From Reticulitermes speratus (taxonomy: Eukaryota; Arthropoda; Insecta; Blattodea; Rhinotermitidae): DNA of 64,000 nt. The notes beneath the pieces are model-generated. The model saw nothing but the letters and a program-made list of their open reading frames with translations. It was not told the DNA's origin and did not search any database. Position numbers and translations under genes: made by a program. Below, piece by piece: positions 1-43,000 of the stretch (the first letter of the stretch is position 1; every line of letters starts with the position of its first letter). The DNA lies in assembly GCA_021186555.1 (NCBI GenBank), contig JAJKFL010000012.1:1550001-1614000 (forward strand). The letters are read 5' to 3'.

Positions 1-469
1 GCAAAGCCAACCAAAGCACAGGTACCTCCTGACTGCTTTATAACACAATTGCACTGAGTATTCATTCCATAAATTTTAGAAGTTCTGAAAGAGACAGCTT
101 CATGGATTTTACCAGCAAAGTACAACACTGCAGTGACAACTGAAGCATAAGTACCTCTTGACTGTTTCATACCGACAGATTGTTTTTGGCAGTCAGCATC
201 TGCGTATTGGTAATGATAAGAATGACCTGGGTGTGACTTCCAAACAAAGCATATTATATTCTGAATAACCATCAGTGCACAAAGAAATGTCAGTCTTCCA
301 AATGAAAAATGAAACCCTGATGGAGTTCATACTTCTCTTGATTTCATTGTGATTTGAATTTGAATTTGTTGCTGCAAAAAGGAAGAAATATGCTGATCGG
401 CTACAGACAGCATTCAAAAACTACGCAGACACAAGACTGCACTGCCATCCCACACTATGTCTGACTCAC

Positions 470-29831
<29,362 letters not shown>

Positions 29832-30639
29832 AATTACGTATTTACTAATTTGTTTACTAACAACTTAATGAAAATATATTATTTTTCTTTAAACATGTTT
29901 AACAAATCCATACCAGACACCATTCTATCTACACACTTCACTAGCTCCACCGCATCACTAACACACGGGTGGCGTGGCGCGCAGAATCATATAGATCCTT
30001 ACATCTTATACTTGTGTAATTTACGCATTTAAGATAAGCACTTTTTAACAATAATTATATATAATAGATATATTCTGATTTTAGGCACTGCACTGTCCCT
30101 CTTCTCATCTCTTAAAAATTATTGTAATGCAACGACAACGGGCGAAGTTATCTACGCGAAATAATACAAAATGGCGTAGTCCTTGCGAAGAGAAATTTAG
30201 ATGTGGAGCGAACGAAGTTTTACCACCATGTTCCGTTGTAAATTAAAGTACCTTACTGTATATTTCCATTTAAATTGTGTCTTTATTTTGAAGCTGGATG
30301 ATGTACTTGCGAAACATACTTCATAATTAATTTACTACACTTTTATTAGCTGCTACACAGCGTATACACATCCTGCAGTTTGAAAGTGCCTGTTCCGAAA
30401 ATTGTCTCTCTATGTCATCATGGAGTTTAATCAGCTGGAATGACAGGTGGTTCATGCGGTGATGTGTGAAGAAAATACATGAGAAGTCAGTGTGCAGGAA
30501 ATGAAGGATATGTTGCCACATACATTGTTTTTAGCCGTATATTATTGAGAAAATATTTATTCTCTTAAGTTTGTTGTGTCGTGGATCATATTGGTACGGT
30601 ATTCCGTAATTTGATATTACTGTGCGCAACCTTGGTAAA
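29832..30639. promoter_or_regulatory. divergent BRWD3/DHDDS intergenic promoter region
   Basis: The two start codons face away from each other across 808 bp, so both 5' untranslated regions and core promoters should lie here. I saw a CpG-containing stretch at about 29945-30245 and no convincing TATA box. Transcription start sites cannot be placed from sequence alone. Confidence 0.6.
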
Positions 30640-32659
30640 ATGTCCTGGTTTCGTGACAGTACATTAAACTGGATACAGTTGTTATGTGTCAAGGTTGTTA
30701 AGAGTGGTACATTGCCTAAACATATTGCCTTTATTATGGATGGAAACAGGCGATATGCCCAAAAAAATAATGTACAAAAATGTGTGGGCCACTCCCATGG
30801 GTAAGTCGTTCTACAAACAGCCACTGTAATGCTTTAAATTATGATGAACCGACATAATTAGAAGTGGCTATTCTAGGTTCGAAAAGTTAGCAGACACATT
30901 ACAGTGGTGCCTGGATCTTGGAATCGCTGAAGTTACAGTGTATGCATTCAGCATAGAAAACTTCAAACGAAGTCAAGAAGAGGTTGATGCTGTGATGGAA
31001 CTCTCGCGACAGAAGTTTCAGCGATTGCTGAGTGAAAAGTTAGTGCTGTTGTTCGAAATCTAATGACTTATAACTGAAAGAGAATGAAATATTTGGGTGC
31101 ATTTGTGCTTGTTTTTTGCCAGGGACAAGCTGATGGAACTCGGGGTGTGCATCAGGGTCATTGGAAACCTCGCACTTCTGCCCCAGGACATCCAGAAACT
31201 TATAGCTCAAGCCATGATACTCACGAAGGACAACAAGAAAGCATTTCTGAATGTGGCGTTTGCATACACAGGTAAGCCAGCTTAATAATATTGAGTTTGG
31301 ACCAACCAGTGCCAGTGTTAACAGTGGTGTCAGATGTTTGCATTGTGTGTTGAGCTCGTGAGGAGATGGCACAGGCTGTTCAGACGGTGGTGTCTGGTGT
31401 GGAGCATGGCACCCTCCAGCTGTCGGACGTGACACAGCAGCTGCTGGCAAACTGCCTGTACACCAGCGCCAGCCCCGACCCACAGCTGCTGATCCGAACA
31501 TCGGGAGAGGTCAGGCTTAGTGACTACTTATTGTGGCAGGTTAGTAGTCCTGTAGATGCAGTACATTTACGTGAAATGTCAGAACATTTAATGCCTACAA
31601 TGTGTGAAACACCAGATGACCAACAACCGCTGTGAAAACCTGGATAGTTTTTATTTTTAAATACAAATATATATTTCTGATAGTGTTAACAACATATATT
31701 GCCCGATTTACTTCCACCATGCTGTTTCTACAACTGCACTTGCTACAGGAGCATATGGTGCCATTGGCATGGCTCATCTGATGTTCATTGGTTTGTCACC
31801 TGCATGCCAATGTGTTTGCTGTTTTCTGTAGAGCCTTTGTGTCCATCACCACTGACAAGATCTGCAATAGGACCTTGCTTCAAGCCAAATTGAGTATTTT
31901 TTACTCTTTCATAAACAAGTGCTTTTTGTAGTGAAGGATCACCCATTATCTTCAATCTGATCCTCAGATCTGGAGGCTGTCCACCATTAAAACCCAAAGA
32001 CCATGCTAAAAGACCACCTTCGCCTGCCATGCCCTACTTAGTATTACGTAGAACACTGCCACACTTGACCCACTAGAATGGGTATTTTAGGTAACGTGAG
32101 TGATGGCTTCCGGTTAAGAGGGCCTCTATGGTTGATTTCCTTAAAAAATAAACACGTTTTAGAGATGATGCCTTGCAGTCCACCACACAAGTTCAAGTGT
32201 TTATGAGAAATTTTTGCATCTGTCATTGGGATCTTGTATACGATTGCTTTGCCCTATCGTTTACCTATTCATCTCTTCAAGAAGCTCTACAGTTGATACA
32301 ACATTCTTAAACGACTTACAAACATATCTATGAATTTGCATAAGCAGGGTAAGTGACAGTTGTATTTGGAAGGTACGTGGAGACAAGTAATGAGTTTGAC
32401 TGTTCCACATTATTTAACTGTCTTACAGGCATCTTGTAGCTGCATTTACTTTGCGGACATCCTGTGGCCGGAGTTCAGCATCTGGCATCTTCTGGCCGCC
32501 ATCCTCAAGTATCAGTGGAGCTACAACCAACTTCTCCCTGTGCGGCTGGCTGATGACATGGCGAACGGGTCTCTCAGTGAGCGCTCCCGTTTGTTTAGCA
32601 CTCACCTGGCCGCTAGTAGATTTACCAGCCTGGAGGAGCTGAGCCGTTCCGTGGCCTGA
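30640..32659 (+). CDS. DHDDS: dehydrodolichyl diphosphate synthase, cis-prenyltransferase catalytic subunit
   Basis: Five exons (30640-30800, 30877-31038, 31123-31271, 31355-31539, 32429-32659) join in frame to 295 codons plus TGA. The enzyme adds isopentenyl units to farnesyl diphosphate in cis to make the dolichol precursor at the ER, working with the NgBR/NUS1 subunit. The start [13 protein letters not shown] resembles vertebrate DHDDS. Catalytic [12 protein letters not shown] (about residues 28-39), [32 protein letters not shown] and [12 protein letters not shown] are intact. The length is slightly under the 333 aa of the human protein, with a shorter C-terminal tail. The third donor-acceptor pair uses GTAAGC with TTGAG|CTCG. 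It is head-to-head with BRWD3 and convergent with the lipid transfer gene. Confidence 0.96.
31590..32230 (-). other. unrecognised coding-like sequence inside DHDDS intron 4
   Basis: On the minus strand, two non-overlapping open stretches of different frame follow one another. 32226-32044 has the composition of real protein ([36 protein letters not shown]), and 32030-31785 contains [20 protein letters not shown] and [20 protein letters not shown]. Further coding-like codons with a shift follow to about 31590. It looks like a degenerate processed pseudogene or unknown element antisense to DHDDS. I do not recognise the parent protein. Confidence 0.3.
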
Positions 32660-33049
32660 CATCGGTAGTTGCACTGAGTGACTTTGGGCAATGCATTGAA
32701 ACCTGAACTGAACAGCTTGTTAGCACTGTGATAGTTATTGGACTGTGGCATGTATGGGGGAAACAGAAATGTGTACAAAATATTTGCTTAAAGTCTTGCA
32801 CAGAAAAGACACTTTTGACACCTACGTGTAGATGGAAGCCTGTGGTAGGGTCTTCACGTTCAAGAATGTTTATGTTTGTGATTTGCACTTCTTGTTGCCA
32901 CCCATTTTGATAAGTGTTTCAATCTTTCATGATTGGTTCAGAAAAATCACGAAAGATGAGACCACCTGGCTGGCGGTTGGCTTTGCAATCTCCTGCTATT
33001 ACACAGACTGCTCTCAGCTCAGTAAAGGTTTGTCATTCATTAATTTGGG

Positions 33050-33270
33050 TTAATTGCTTTTGTGATTTATGGAATGAGACTCTCCTTGAATGATATAATG
33101 TATTTTATGTTTCCAAAAAATGTATTTAGTAAAAATAAATACTTTTTTATGCTGTTCGAGGTTGTTTTACAGTATTATTATTGCTGGTATCTCGTAAGTT
33201 CTTGCAACTGATAGGCATTTCACATTGAACAGGGACACCGATGTTTGTGACAAGTTTTATTGGTCCCAAT
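33050..33270. repeat. diverged duplicate of 34150-34400
   Basis: AAAAATAAAT, CTTTTTATGCTG, CGAGGTTGTTTTA, AAGTTCTT, CATTTCACATT and GATGTT occur in the same order and spacing as in 34260-34390. The two segments are an old direct duplication of about 200 bp lying on either side of the last lipid transfer exon. Confidence 0.55.
33134..33139 (+). terminator. DHDDS polyadenylation signal candidate
   Basis: AATAAA occurs 475 bp after the DHDDS stop, followed by T-rich sequence. On the other strand AATAAA at 33261-33256 could serve the convergent lipid transfer gene, so the two 3' ends probably overlap or nearly touch. Confidence 0.5.
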
Positions 33271-33697
33271 TAACTGTGAACATCTACATTGCACTGTACG
33301 TGGCAGCACACTGGTCTTGTTAGTTACACTCCTGGCATTAAATCTGGGGGGTGCATAACAGAGATACATCAACTGGTGAATGCAAATGTTTGTTGGCTGT
33401 GTGGTGGGAACAAGAATAAGAACTTCATTTAAATCATTCTTTTATAAGGAGAGTAGTGCAGCTAGTGACATGCATGTGTCATGTTTGCCAGCCTGTATAG
33501 GTTTTACTGTACACTCATGTGGGAGGGATGACCAGTATTTTGTTTAAATATAGCTGCCCTATAGCCTTGGTGTTATATTACTGTGAACCTAATGCTTCCA
33601 CACCAAGCCACCAGCTGTGAACTATACAAATGTTTTTTCTGGTTGCTAAGATGTAATCCACACACTGTTTCGCTGCATCTTGATGCTCAGAAGTTTG

Positions 33698-34000
33698 TTA
33701 CCGCCTGCCAGGGCATGGCAGTGTGAACATCTTTCCTGCGTCATTACTTGGATCTCCATCGTGATCACCACACAGTCCGCACAGCCCGCCACGATACAAG
33801 CCCAGTACTGATACGGTAATAAAGTGTCCGTAATACTCCAACCAAATGTCACCTTCTCCCACATGGATCCGAACAAGTCCATCTGGATGGTGCCACACCC
33901 TGCAGTATGAGAACACATGTATCGTGAAGCTGTCACACAACAGCATTGAAATTGGAATGATCGCTGCATCAGTTGGTTCTGATATCAGAACGGAGGTGGT
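33698..34000 (-). CDS. lipid transfer protein last exon, end of von Willebrand D domain
   Basis: The exon reads TTSVLISEPTDAAIIPIS, HPDGLVRIHVGEGDIWLEYY and then GLYRGGLCGLCGDHDGDPSND, with the CGLCG signature of the D domain. The stop TAA follows 14 residues later, leaving a very short C-terminus compared with most vitellogenins. Confidence 0.88.
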   Translation of the reverse strand, partial: TTSVLISEPTDAAIIPISMLLCDSFTIHVFSYCRVWHHPDGLVRIHVGEGDIWLEYYGHFITVSVLGLYRGGLCGLCGDHDGDPSNDAGKMFTLPCPGRR

Positions 34001-37000
34001 CTGAAACGTCAGTTATTTGAAATACCTGATGCAGCTGTCAGCCCAAGAAGGTTTTATTGAATTAGAGCAGATGCTAAGTACGAATCTGCACTATGACCAT
34101 GTGCAGTAAGAGTGTCAAAATTAGTGAACCTCAGTGTGTGGCATTTTTTAACTTCTTGGTCACTCATTTTAATACCATTGCTTGGACCATTCATGACGTA
34201 CTGATAAATCCCCTTCAATTATTTAATGCAGTTTGTGCTTTCAAAACATGTTTTTATTTTATTAAAAATAAATGTGAATGCTTTTTATGCTGCTTGAGGT
34301 TATTTTATGTTTTTGTTATTGGTACTTCACAAGTTCTTCCAACCAAATAGACATTTTACATTTAAAATGGATTCTGATGTTCTTGACAGTTTTACCGTTA
34401 CCATTGACTGGGACTGTAATGTTACTCTACTCTACCATACCGTGCTGTACCGCACTGTACCATACCTCTTCCAGCAGGTGTGTACAGAACAGTTAACAAT
34501 GCACACACAACAGTTAACAATGCACACATAACAACAGTTAACAATGCACACATAACAACAGTTAACAATGCACACATAACAGTTAACAATGCACACACAA
34601 CAACAGTTAACAATGCACACACAACAACAGTTAACAATGCACACACAACAACAGTTAACAATGCACACACAACAACAGTTAACAATGCACACACAACAAC
34701 AGTTAACAATGCTCACACAACAACAGTTAACAATGCACACACAACAACAGTTAACAATGCACACACAACAACAGTTAACAATGCACACACAACAACAGTT
34801 AACAATGCACACACAACAACAGTTAACAATGCACACACAACAACAGTTAACAATGCACACACAACAACAGTTAACAATGCACACACAACAACAGTTAACA
34901 ATGCACACACAACAACAGTTAACAATGCACACATAACAACAATTCTGCCTGCACACTTTTTTTATAATTAAAAAGAAACATGGGGTAAAGTTGCCCCTGT
35001 GCTTAATTAAGGCACCACACCATGAAGACATGGGGCAGTTGAGATGTAGCTTCATGCTGCAGCTCTTTTACCCTTGGCTAAAAAGCTGCAGTACCTACTG
35101 AATAAGTGTCTGGGTCTGGCAGAGAAGACAGACATCAGTGTGCCCCAGCCAGGAATTGAACCAATTTCCCTGTTATCTATGGCCATACCTTAGACTTATG
35201 GGAAATGTGTATTTGACAGCAAGTATTTAATGGTTATGCTCAAAATGCATACAGGAACACATGTAGCAGTCGTTATTGCTGTCCGATTTTAGCCAGAACT
35301 AAAATGTAAAGACAGAGTTTTCATAAAGCTCTCAAATGATGAATTTAATGACATTCGATTCAGTGGTCGATTGAGTCATTTACATGTGAAGAGACAGTCA
35401 GAAAGGATGAAACTATGCATTTTTGCAAGTGTTCCTTAAAAAGTGCCAAGAACACCTTTCTGGTGTTACTGCCCACTTACCTGAACACAGTGTTACTGTA
35501 CTGGTAGCCTTCCTCTGGGTGTCTCATTATCTGGCCATTCACAGAGATGCTCAGCTGGTCAGCAGTTGGCAGCACTTCCACATAGTTGTCATTAGTGTAT
35601 ACTTTCACAGCCTGCAGTCACAATGACATTGTGAGTTTTGAGGTACTCAACAGCGGTGATGCTGAAGTTTCAAGTCTTCTGGGATGTTACACTGTGTCAC
35701 TGGGTAAGTCGTTGCCTGTTTCAAACGTTCATATTGTGTCTTCAGGGTGAAGCTGAACGTACCACAATCCCAGTGACACAGTGTAACATCCCAGCATATG
35801 TGAGCCTTCAATAAGGTTGTTCTTCCGTTTGCATTATTATATGCCGTAGGTAAAAGTAAAGTTGTTCCTGTGGATGCCATGAACGTACATAGTGGAGTCA
35901 AGGTATAGCTGCACTCATTTTTAACCTCAGCACTATATGATGGTCAGCCTCCTGCTCCAGCCATTTTATCCCCTGGGGAAAGAGCTCCCAGTACCCATTG
36001 AGTGGGAGGCCTGGAGGCTCCAGATCCAGTAGGATGTTTTGGAGAAGAGGAATATCTCTTGCCGCTGTCAGGAATCGCACCACAGTTGTCCAGCCTGTAG
36101 CCTGGCAACTATACCAACTATGCTATCCCAGCTCTCATTATTATGTCAGAGAATTAGTATATCTGAGAACAGTGCATAATTTTTTTAACAGTGAGATGCT
36201 TTGGTAATTTTGAATAGCGATCAGTTCAGTGATGAGTGATGGGTTGGGCTGATTGATAGATCTGTATGTTGTTTAGTAGTACCGTTTGAACTGCAGATAG
36301 TTGGTCATTGGTGGACAGAAAGCATATACATGGAGACAGTGCATGGCCTGCTGCAAGTGTCTGTTAAGCTACCAGATAATGCTAAAGTGTGTGTTGTACC
36401 AGAGGTGATGCTAAAGTGTGTGTTGCACCAAAGGTGACGAAGCTACCAGATAATGCTAAGTGTGTGTTGTACCAGAGGTGATGCTAAAGTGTGTGTTGCA
36501 CCAAAGGTGACGAAGCTACCAGATAATGCTAAGTGTGTGTTGTACCAGAGGTGATGAAGCTACCAGATAATGCTAAAGTGTGTGTTGTACCAGAGGTGAT
36601 GCTAAAGTGTGTGTTTTACCAAAGGTGATGAAGCTACCAGATAATGCTAAGTGTGTGTTGTACCAGAGATGATGCTAAAGTGTGTGTTGTACCAGAGGTG
36701 ATGCTAAAGTGTGTGTTGTACCAAAGGTGATGAAGCTACCAGATAATGCTAAGTGTGTGTTGTACCAGAGGTGATGAAGCTACCAGATAATGCTAAGTGT
36801 GTGTTGTACCAGAGGTGATGCTAAAGTGTGTGTTGTACCAGAGGTGATGCTAAAGTGTGTGTTGTACCAGAGGTGATGCTAAAGTGTGTGTTGTACCAAA
36901 GGTGATGAAGCTACCAGATAATGCTAAGTGTGTGTTGTACCAGAGGTGATGCTATAGTGTGTGTTGTACCAGAGGTGATGCTAAGGTGTGTGTTGTACCA

Positions 37001-40000
37001 GAGGTGATGCTAAAGTGTGTGTTGTACCAAAGGTGATGAAGCTACCAGATAATGCTAAGTGTGTGTTGTACCAGAGGTGATGCTATAGTGTGTGTTGTAC
37101 CAGAGGTGATGCTAAGGTGTGTGTTGTACCAGAGGTGATGCTAAGGTGTGTGTTGTACCAAAGGTGATGAAGCTACCAGATAATGCTAAGTGTGTGTTGT
37201 ACCAGAGGTGATGAAGCTACCAGATAATGCTAAGTGTGTGTTGTACCAGAGGTGATGAAGCTACCAGATAATGCTAAAGTGTGTGTTGTACCAGAGGTGA
37301 TGCTAAAGTGTGTGTTGTACCAAAGGTGATGAAGCTACCAGATAATGCTAAGTGTGTGTTGTACCAGAGGTGATGCTATAGTGTGTGTTGTACCAGAGGT
37401 GATGCTAAGGTGTGTGTTGTACCAGAGGTGATGCTAAAGTGTGTGTTGTACCAAAGGTGATGAAGCTACCAGATAATGCTAAGTGTGTGTTGTACCAGAG
37501 GTGATGCTATAGTGTGTGTTGTACCAGAGGTGATGCTAAGGTGTGTGTTGTACCAGAGGTGATGCTAAGGTGTGTGTTGTACCAAAGGTGATGAAGCTAC
37601 CAGATAATGCTAAGTGTGTGTTGTACCAGAGGTGATGAAGCTACCAGATAATGCTAAAGTGTGTGTTGTACCAGAGGTGATGCACTGCTTTCCACCATCT
37701 TGACAAAGACTGCAAACCGAGGTTGTGAGGAGCAATCAGCCATGGCAACTGTGTAGCATGTAGGCACATTCGTGGTGAGAGTCACTCCGTCCAGCGTCCG
37801 CACGCTGTGTTCGGTCAGCGCACAGGAGCCTGAAAGCAAGCCACATCAACATATATAGAAAGTGATGCCTGGAGTAAACATGTCATGGGGAACTTCCACC
37901 TTGAGCTGAAAATTTAGCAGTCAATATAAAACAAACGTGGGTTGGGAGATTTAAGGTTGCCATGATGGTGTTGCTGAAGATTCGAGTCGAGGGTTCGGGA
38001 ACTACAAACTGCAAGACATAGTGTAACATCCCAGAGGACTTGAATCTTCTACAGATATGAGGGATGTCAAGGACCTGTGAGGTGGGAAGCACACTCAGTG
38101 TGTGACTGACTGCTGTAACTTTCAGTAAGCTGACAGTCCACACAGGATTCTCTTAACACATTTACTGTAGTAACAGTAAGGTAAAGTTGTCCCTCTGCAT
38201 GCCATGAAGGCATATGGGGGGAGTAACGGTATAGCTCCATTCTTTCTTAACCTTAGCCCTAGATGGAGGTGGGCAATAAACTTTATGCCCCAGCCACTTT
38301 ACCCCTAGGGAAACCCCAGTACCCACTGAATGGGACGCTGGGTGGGCCCAAGAGCTGCTCTGGACATTTTTGGAGAAGAGAAGAGCCTCTTGCCTGTGCT
38401 GGGATTCAGACCTCAGACCAAATGTAACAGGAATTGTGTTCAAATATTCAGTGCCTAATCCTCAAGAATTCTAGACTGCATCAATTGAGACTGTAGTGAT
38501 GTATAACAACAGAATGTCAAGTGTGGATTATTTAGAAATGAAAGGCCCAGGAAGATGTTCAGTTGGGGAGAAGGGAGGGGAAACTGGTCATAGTGCAATA
38601 TCTACAGAACTTCACACATTATTTAACCTTTTAAAGACCTGTGTTTTCATATACACCTAGAAATTCATGTTCTATATTTTGGCAACAAGGCAATTACTGC
38701 ATTTTTAAGACATGCTGCATAATCCCTGTTTTATTTTTCACACCATGCCATTTATTGCATAATTTTATCTTTTTTTGTTAAAATAATACCCATGTATTTT
38801 ATAAACCATGCAGTAAAATTTAAATACCCACTCCAGTTGGATAAAGTTGAGGTATGGTACAGGTAGTCCTGAGCAATGTTTCACCGGAACAGCAACAAGT
38901 GTTCAATAAACACTGCCAAAACTTTGAGTGATGTTTTCACTGGCAGCTGGCGAGACATTCAGTTTTTGTTGGCTGTTGCACCATTCCACATTGTTACACC
39001 CTACAGTCCCATTTTCAGGGACAAGGGGCACCTCTATATCAACTGAAGATGTCAAGGTTCTTATGAATCGTAGACAAATTGGCTTGGGAAGAACAGCACT
39101 TACCAGTGATTCCCAGACGGCTGACCAGTCGCAGCAGGGGCGGAAACTGCGTATTGATTAGCCAAGGCTGCAGCTGGGTGCCAACAGCTGATCCGAGCAT
39201 CATCGTGTGGCTGTTCACTGTAAGCACAGGCCTGCCTTCTGGGGGCACCAACAGGTGCACACTCATGTTTCTGGAGAGCACGGATGCCAACTTGGAGGGC
39301 AGAAAGTTCTGGAGAGCGTCACTCCATGTAGGAAGCTGCTCAAAAGACATCACAGTTTTGTTTAACTTGTCTGTGATCAAGTTCTGGTCCTCTGTAACAT
39401 TTGTGTTCAAACAGAAACTTCCCGCTTCAACCCTGAAGGTGAAGGCAGCAGCTTACACCAAAAACTTGGTACTGTCTGAACTGTCACTTCCCTGATACAT
39501 TGTTACATTACATAAACAAAACTCAAACATCGTAAAGGAGTACGCATTATTTGACAATGCCATCACTTGCTATAATTATATCTGTCAGTGGCTGATAAAT
39601 GCATGAGGGAACATTAGTGGAATGACACTGACAGAGGAACACTTAACTACTTGGACAGAAACCTATCCCAGCGCCACTTTGTCCACCACAAATCCCACAT
39701 GCACTGCATGCCAACAAAGTGACAGGCTGGTGACTAATCGCCTGAGCCACGGCCCAAATTATCCACATCATAAATTAGGCAATCGTCATTGTTTTGGATA
39801 TATACGGACTACATGATCTCCATCTGTATATATGGACTACATGATCTCCATCTGTATATACGGACTTCATGATCTCCATCTGAATAAACAAAATCAATGT
39901 ACCTGCAGATAAGAATCTGTCATGCTGATTGTAAGGCTGCTGTCCTTGTCGGTATCACAGCATATTGTAGCTAAAACTGTGCAGAATGAATGACAGGGGA

Positions 40001-43000
40001 CTTGAGCTTCTCACACAGCAGTTTTGCTGAACAATCAAGTCTTCTGGGATGTGACACTGTGTTGCTCGGCAAGTGGTTCCGATCACAGTGCCTTGCCCTT
40101 GGACTGCTCAAATGCTTGACCCTGAAGATAAGGGCACTATGCTCCTTTGGAGTTTCAGGAGCTACTTGCCAATGACATGGCACCACATCCCAGAAAACTC
40201 TAATCTTCAGAAGACTTAATTAAAGTTAAGAAATGTCAGTGATGACTGTCATGACGATTTACAGTTTTAACTCAGCTTTTACAGAGCTTATCATCCATCT
40301 GGAATTTAGTACAGGTAAGTTCCATCTCTTATACATACAGGCTCCTAATTTTATCTCACAAGCATCATTTGTCACGTCCTGTCATGCATGAGCACATGCG
40401 CATGCAGTTGTCAGATAAAACACTGCCTATATGTCTCATGCGGTTATAAAAAATGTAGCTATCAACTGGCATCTACTGAAGTGGTAAGGGTGTGAGATTA
40501 GCATCGCTTACATAATGGTGCTTTATTTCTCTTAAGCACGGATCATCCTCAATGCATCAGTTCATGTGGTAGCACTACACTCACATTGATGGAAGTAATG
40601 GAGATGTTGTAATACCGCTGGGACGCCAACTTGTGTGCCACTTCATGGCATGCACGTGTCAGAGGTATGAGGTGCCTGCCCCTCTGTTGCGTATTCTGTA
40701 TGTCCTGCCTGCACGCATCATATGGCCATGCAGTAGCACTGGAGACCAGGCTCCACTGTTCAGTTGTCACACGTCCTTCCAGTGCAACTTGCAGGCTAGT
40801 TTCAAGGGGGCACTGTTCCCGTCAGTGGGAGGACCCCAGGCGACACTCAACACTGCAGTGGTAGAGTGAGGTCTGGGATTGATCAGAGAGTCAACAGAGT
40901 CTGACAGCTCCAAGAAACTGGTGGTCAGGTTGAGACACATCTGTACAGCAGAGAAACAAGACATTTGATGTGAAAGTAGCTGCCTGGAATGCCAAGAAGA
41001 TGAGGAAGTGAGTACAAGAACAATGACAGGTGACGTACCTTGTGTCCACCATGGGTGGTGAGCTCCATGGTGATGCTGTGTTTTGAGAGGGCTGGCAAGT
41101 GCACATACAGGATACATAGGTCCCAGCTGGATGAGGTGCTGTTCACTAGAGACTGAACCATACACAGCTGTGCTCTGTATTCTCCAGCAGGCAATGGCTC
41201 CAGCTGTTCTGTCCTCTGGCCTTGAAATATCGCCTCCACCTGAAGAGACAAGTCTGAACTGACCGACTAGTTGCATGCAGCAGAGTCCTTCTTGAGAAGC
41301 TGTCAGGTCTGCAGTTACTCAAGAAATTTCCCACATTTATGGAACCAAAAGCTTCATCAGCATGTTCACAAAAGCTCTCCATGTATCCCCTAACTATTTG
41401 AATATTATCCTCCCACCTATGCCTAGGTCTTCCAAGTAGCCCCTTGCCTTCCAGTTTTCAAACCAGAATACTGCACGTATTTCTCTTCTCCCCCATACAT
41501 GCTACCTGCCCTGTCCATCTCATTCTCGATTTGATTACCTAATAATAATTGGCGAGGAGTACAAATCATGAAGCTCCTCATTTTTCAGTTTTCTCCACTC
41601 CCCTGTTACCTCGTCCCTCTTAGCCCCAAATATCCCCCTCAGCATCCTATTCTCAAACACCCTCAGCCTATGTTCTTTTAAAGTGAGACACCAAATTTTG
41701 CACCATACCAGCAACAGGCACAGTTATAGTTCTGTATATTTTATCTTTATATTTTCAGACAGGAACTGGAGAGAAAAAGGATGTGGGACCAAACGGTAGC
41801 ATGCATTCCCTGAATATAATCTGCTCTTAATTACTCCATGCATGCAATTTTGATTTGCTAGTGTCATTTCCAAATATTTTAACTTCCTCACATTTTTAGA
41901 GGATTCATTAACTGTCTCTATAATTTGATTCTGTCCTGTATTCTGTTCACTAGGCATCAACGTATACGTAGTTTCTGAAAATTTAATTCCAGACCAACCT
42001 CCTTATTTGCACGTAACGAGGCTTCTGTGATTTTCTTTACCATATTTATGTTTTTGCCCAATAAGTCAACATTACCAACAAACACCAGAAGCTGATGTGT
42101 TCCGTTCAGTTCAGTATCTTCTGGTTTGTCACAGAAGATGGGACAGGTCAGTCAGTATAGTGACTAGGCTATGGGCTTGAAGACCCAGCCCTCTTTGCCC
42201 GGCCGCAGCAGATGTTTCTCCTCTCCAAAACATCCAGACAGGCTCTGAGGCCCACCCAACCGCCTATTCAATGGTTACTGGAGGTTCTGTCCCTCGTGAA
42301 ATAGTGAGGTTGACCACTCACCTCTAGCTAGTGCTGAGGTTAGGAATGAGTGGAGCTATACCTCTACTGCCCCAGTTGTCACCCTGAATTTCACTAATAA
42401 CACTAGCTGTACAAGTCACATAAACGACACCTTGATGGGCTGCGTCCCAGCAGGCAGCACTCTAACCAGCAGCCCGCAGCTGCCAATATTGGGCAGCACG
42501 GGCAGCAACATCAAGTACTTGAACAGCTGCAGCAACTTAAGCAGCGGACTTCTGGCTGGGGACCCACGGTATATCAGCTCTAGCAAGTCGTCCTCACTCA
42601 ATGAGTGCTCACAGTCCAGGAGGGCCAGCTCAAGCCTCAAGTCAGACATCTCCAAATGAAGAAGATTTTGCTGTGGGCACATGCAGCAGGGATCAGTTCT
42701 TGCTCTTACTGTCAAGGCACATAGTTCAGTAAGGGCTTCAACACAGAAGTGAGTTCTGAGAACAAATCAGATTTTGTAGAAATGAAGTGTCATTAAGGGG
42801 AGTCACTAATTACGAGGGCTCAAACACTTAATTTGTAGGTTGTAGCATATTTGAATTGGCTGCTGTTTTGTGCATAAAATCACATTCACTGCATTAAAAT
42901 CCAGTATCTGTTTAACTTTTAATAAACCATTATTTCAAGTTACATTCTACGATCATGTTAAGCAATATTAAACTTCAAGTCAATTCATATCAGGTCTTCT

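Noticed and set aside
193..417. Minus-strand ORF as the next BRWD3 exon
   Set aside because: It has no similarity to the expected sequence after the Tudor-like segment and no suitable splice borders.
34432..35055. 207-codon Cys-rich repeat frame on the minus strand
   Set aside because: It is generated by the 24-bp minisatellite; equally long frames exist on the other strand.
40767..41276. Single long minus-strand ORF as an independent gene
   Set aside because: It spans two lipid transfer exons and the intervening intron; splice sites and phase favour separate exons.
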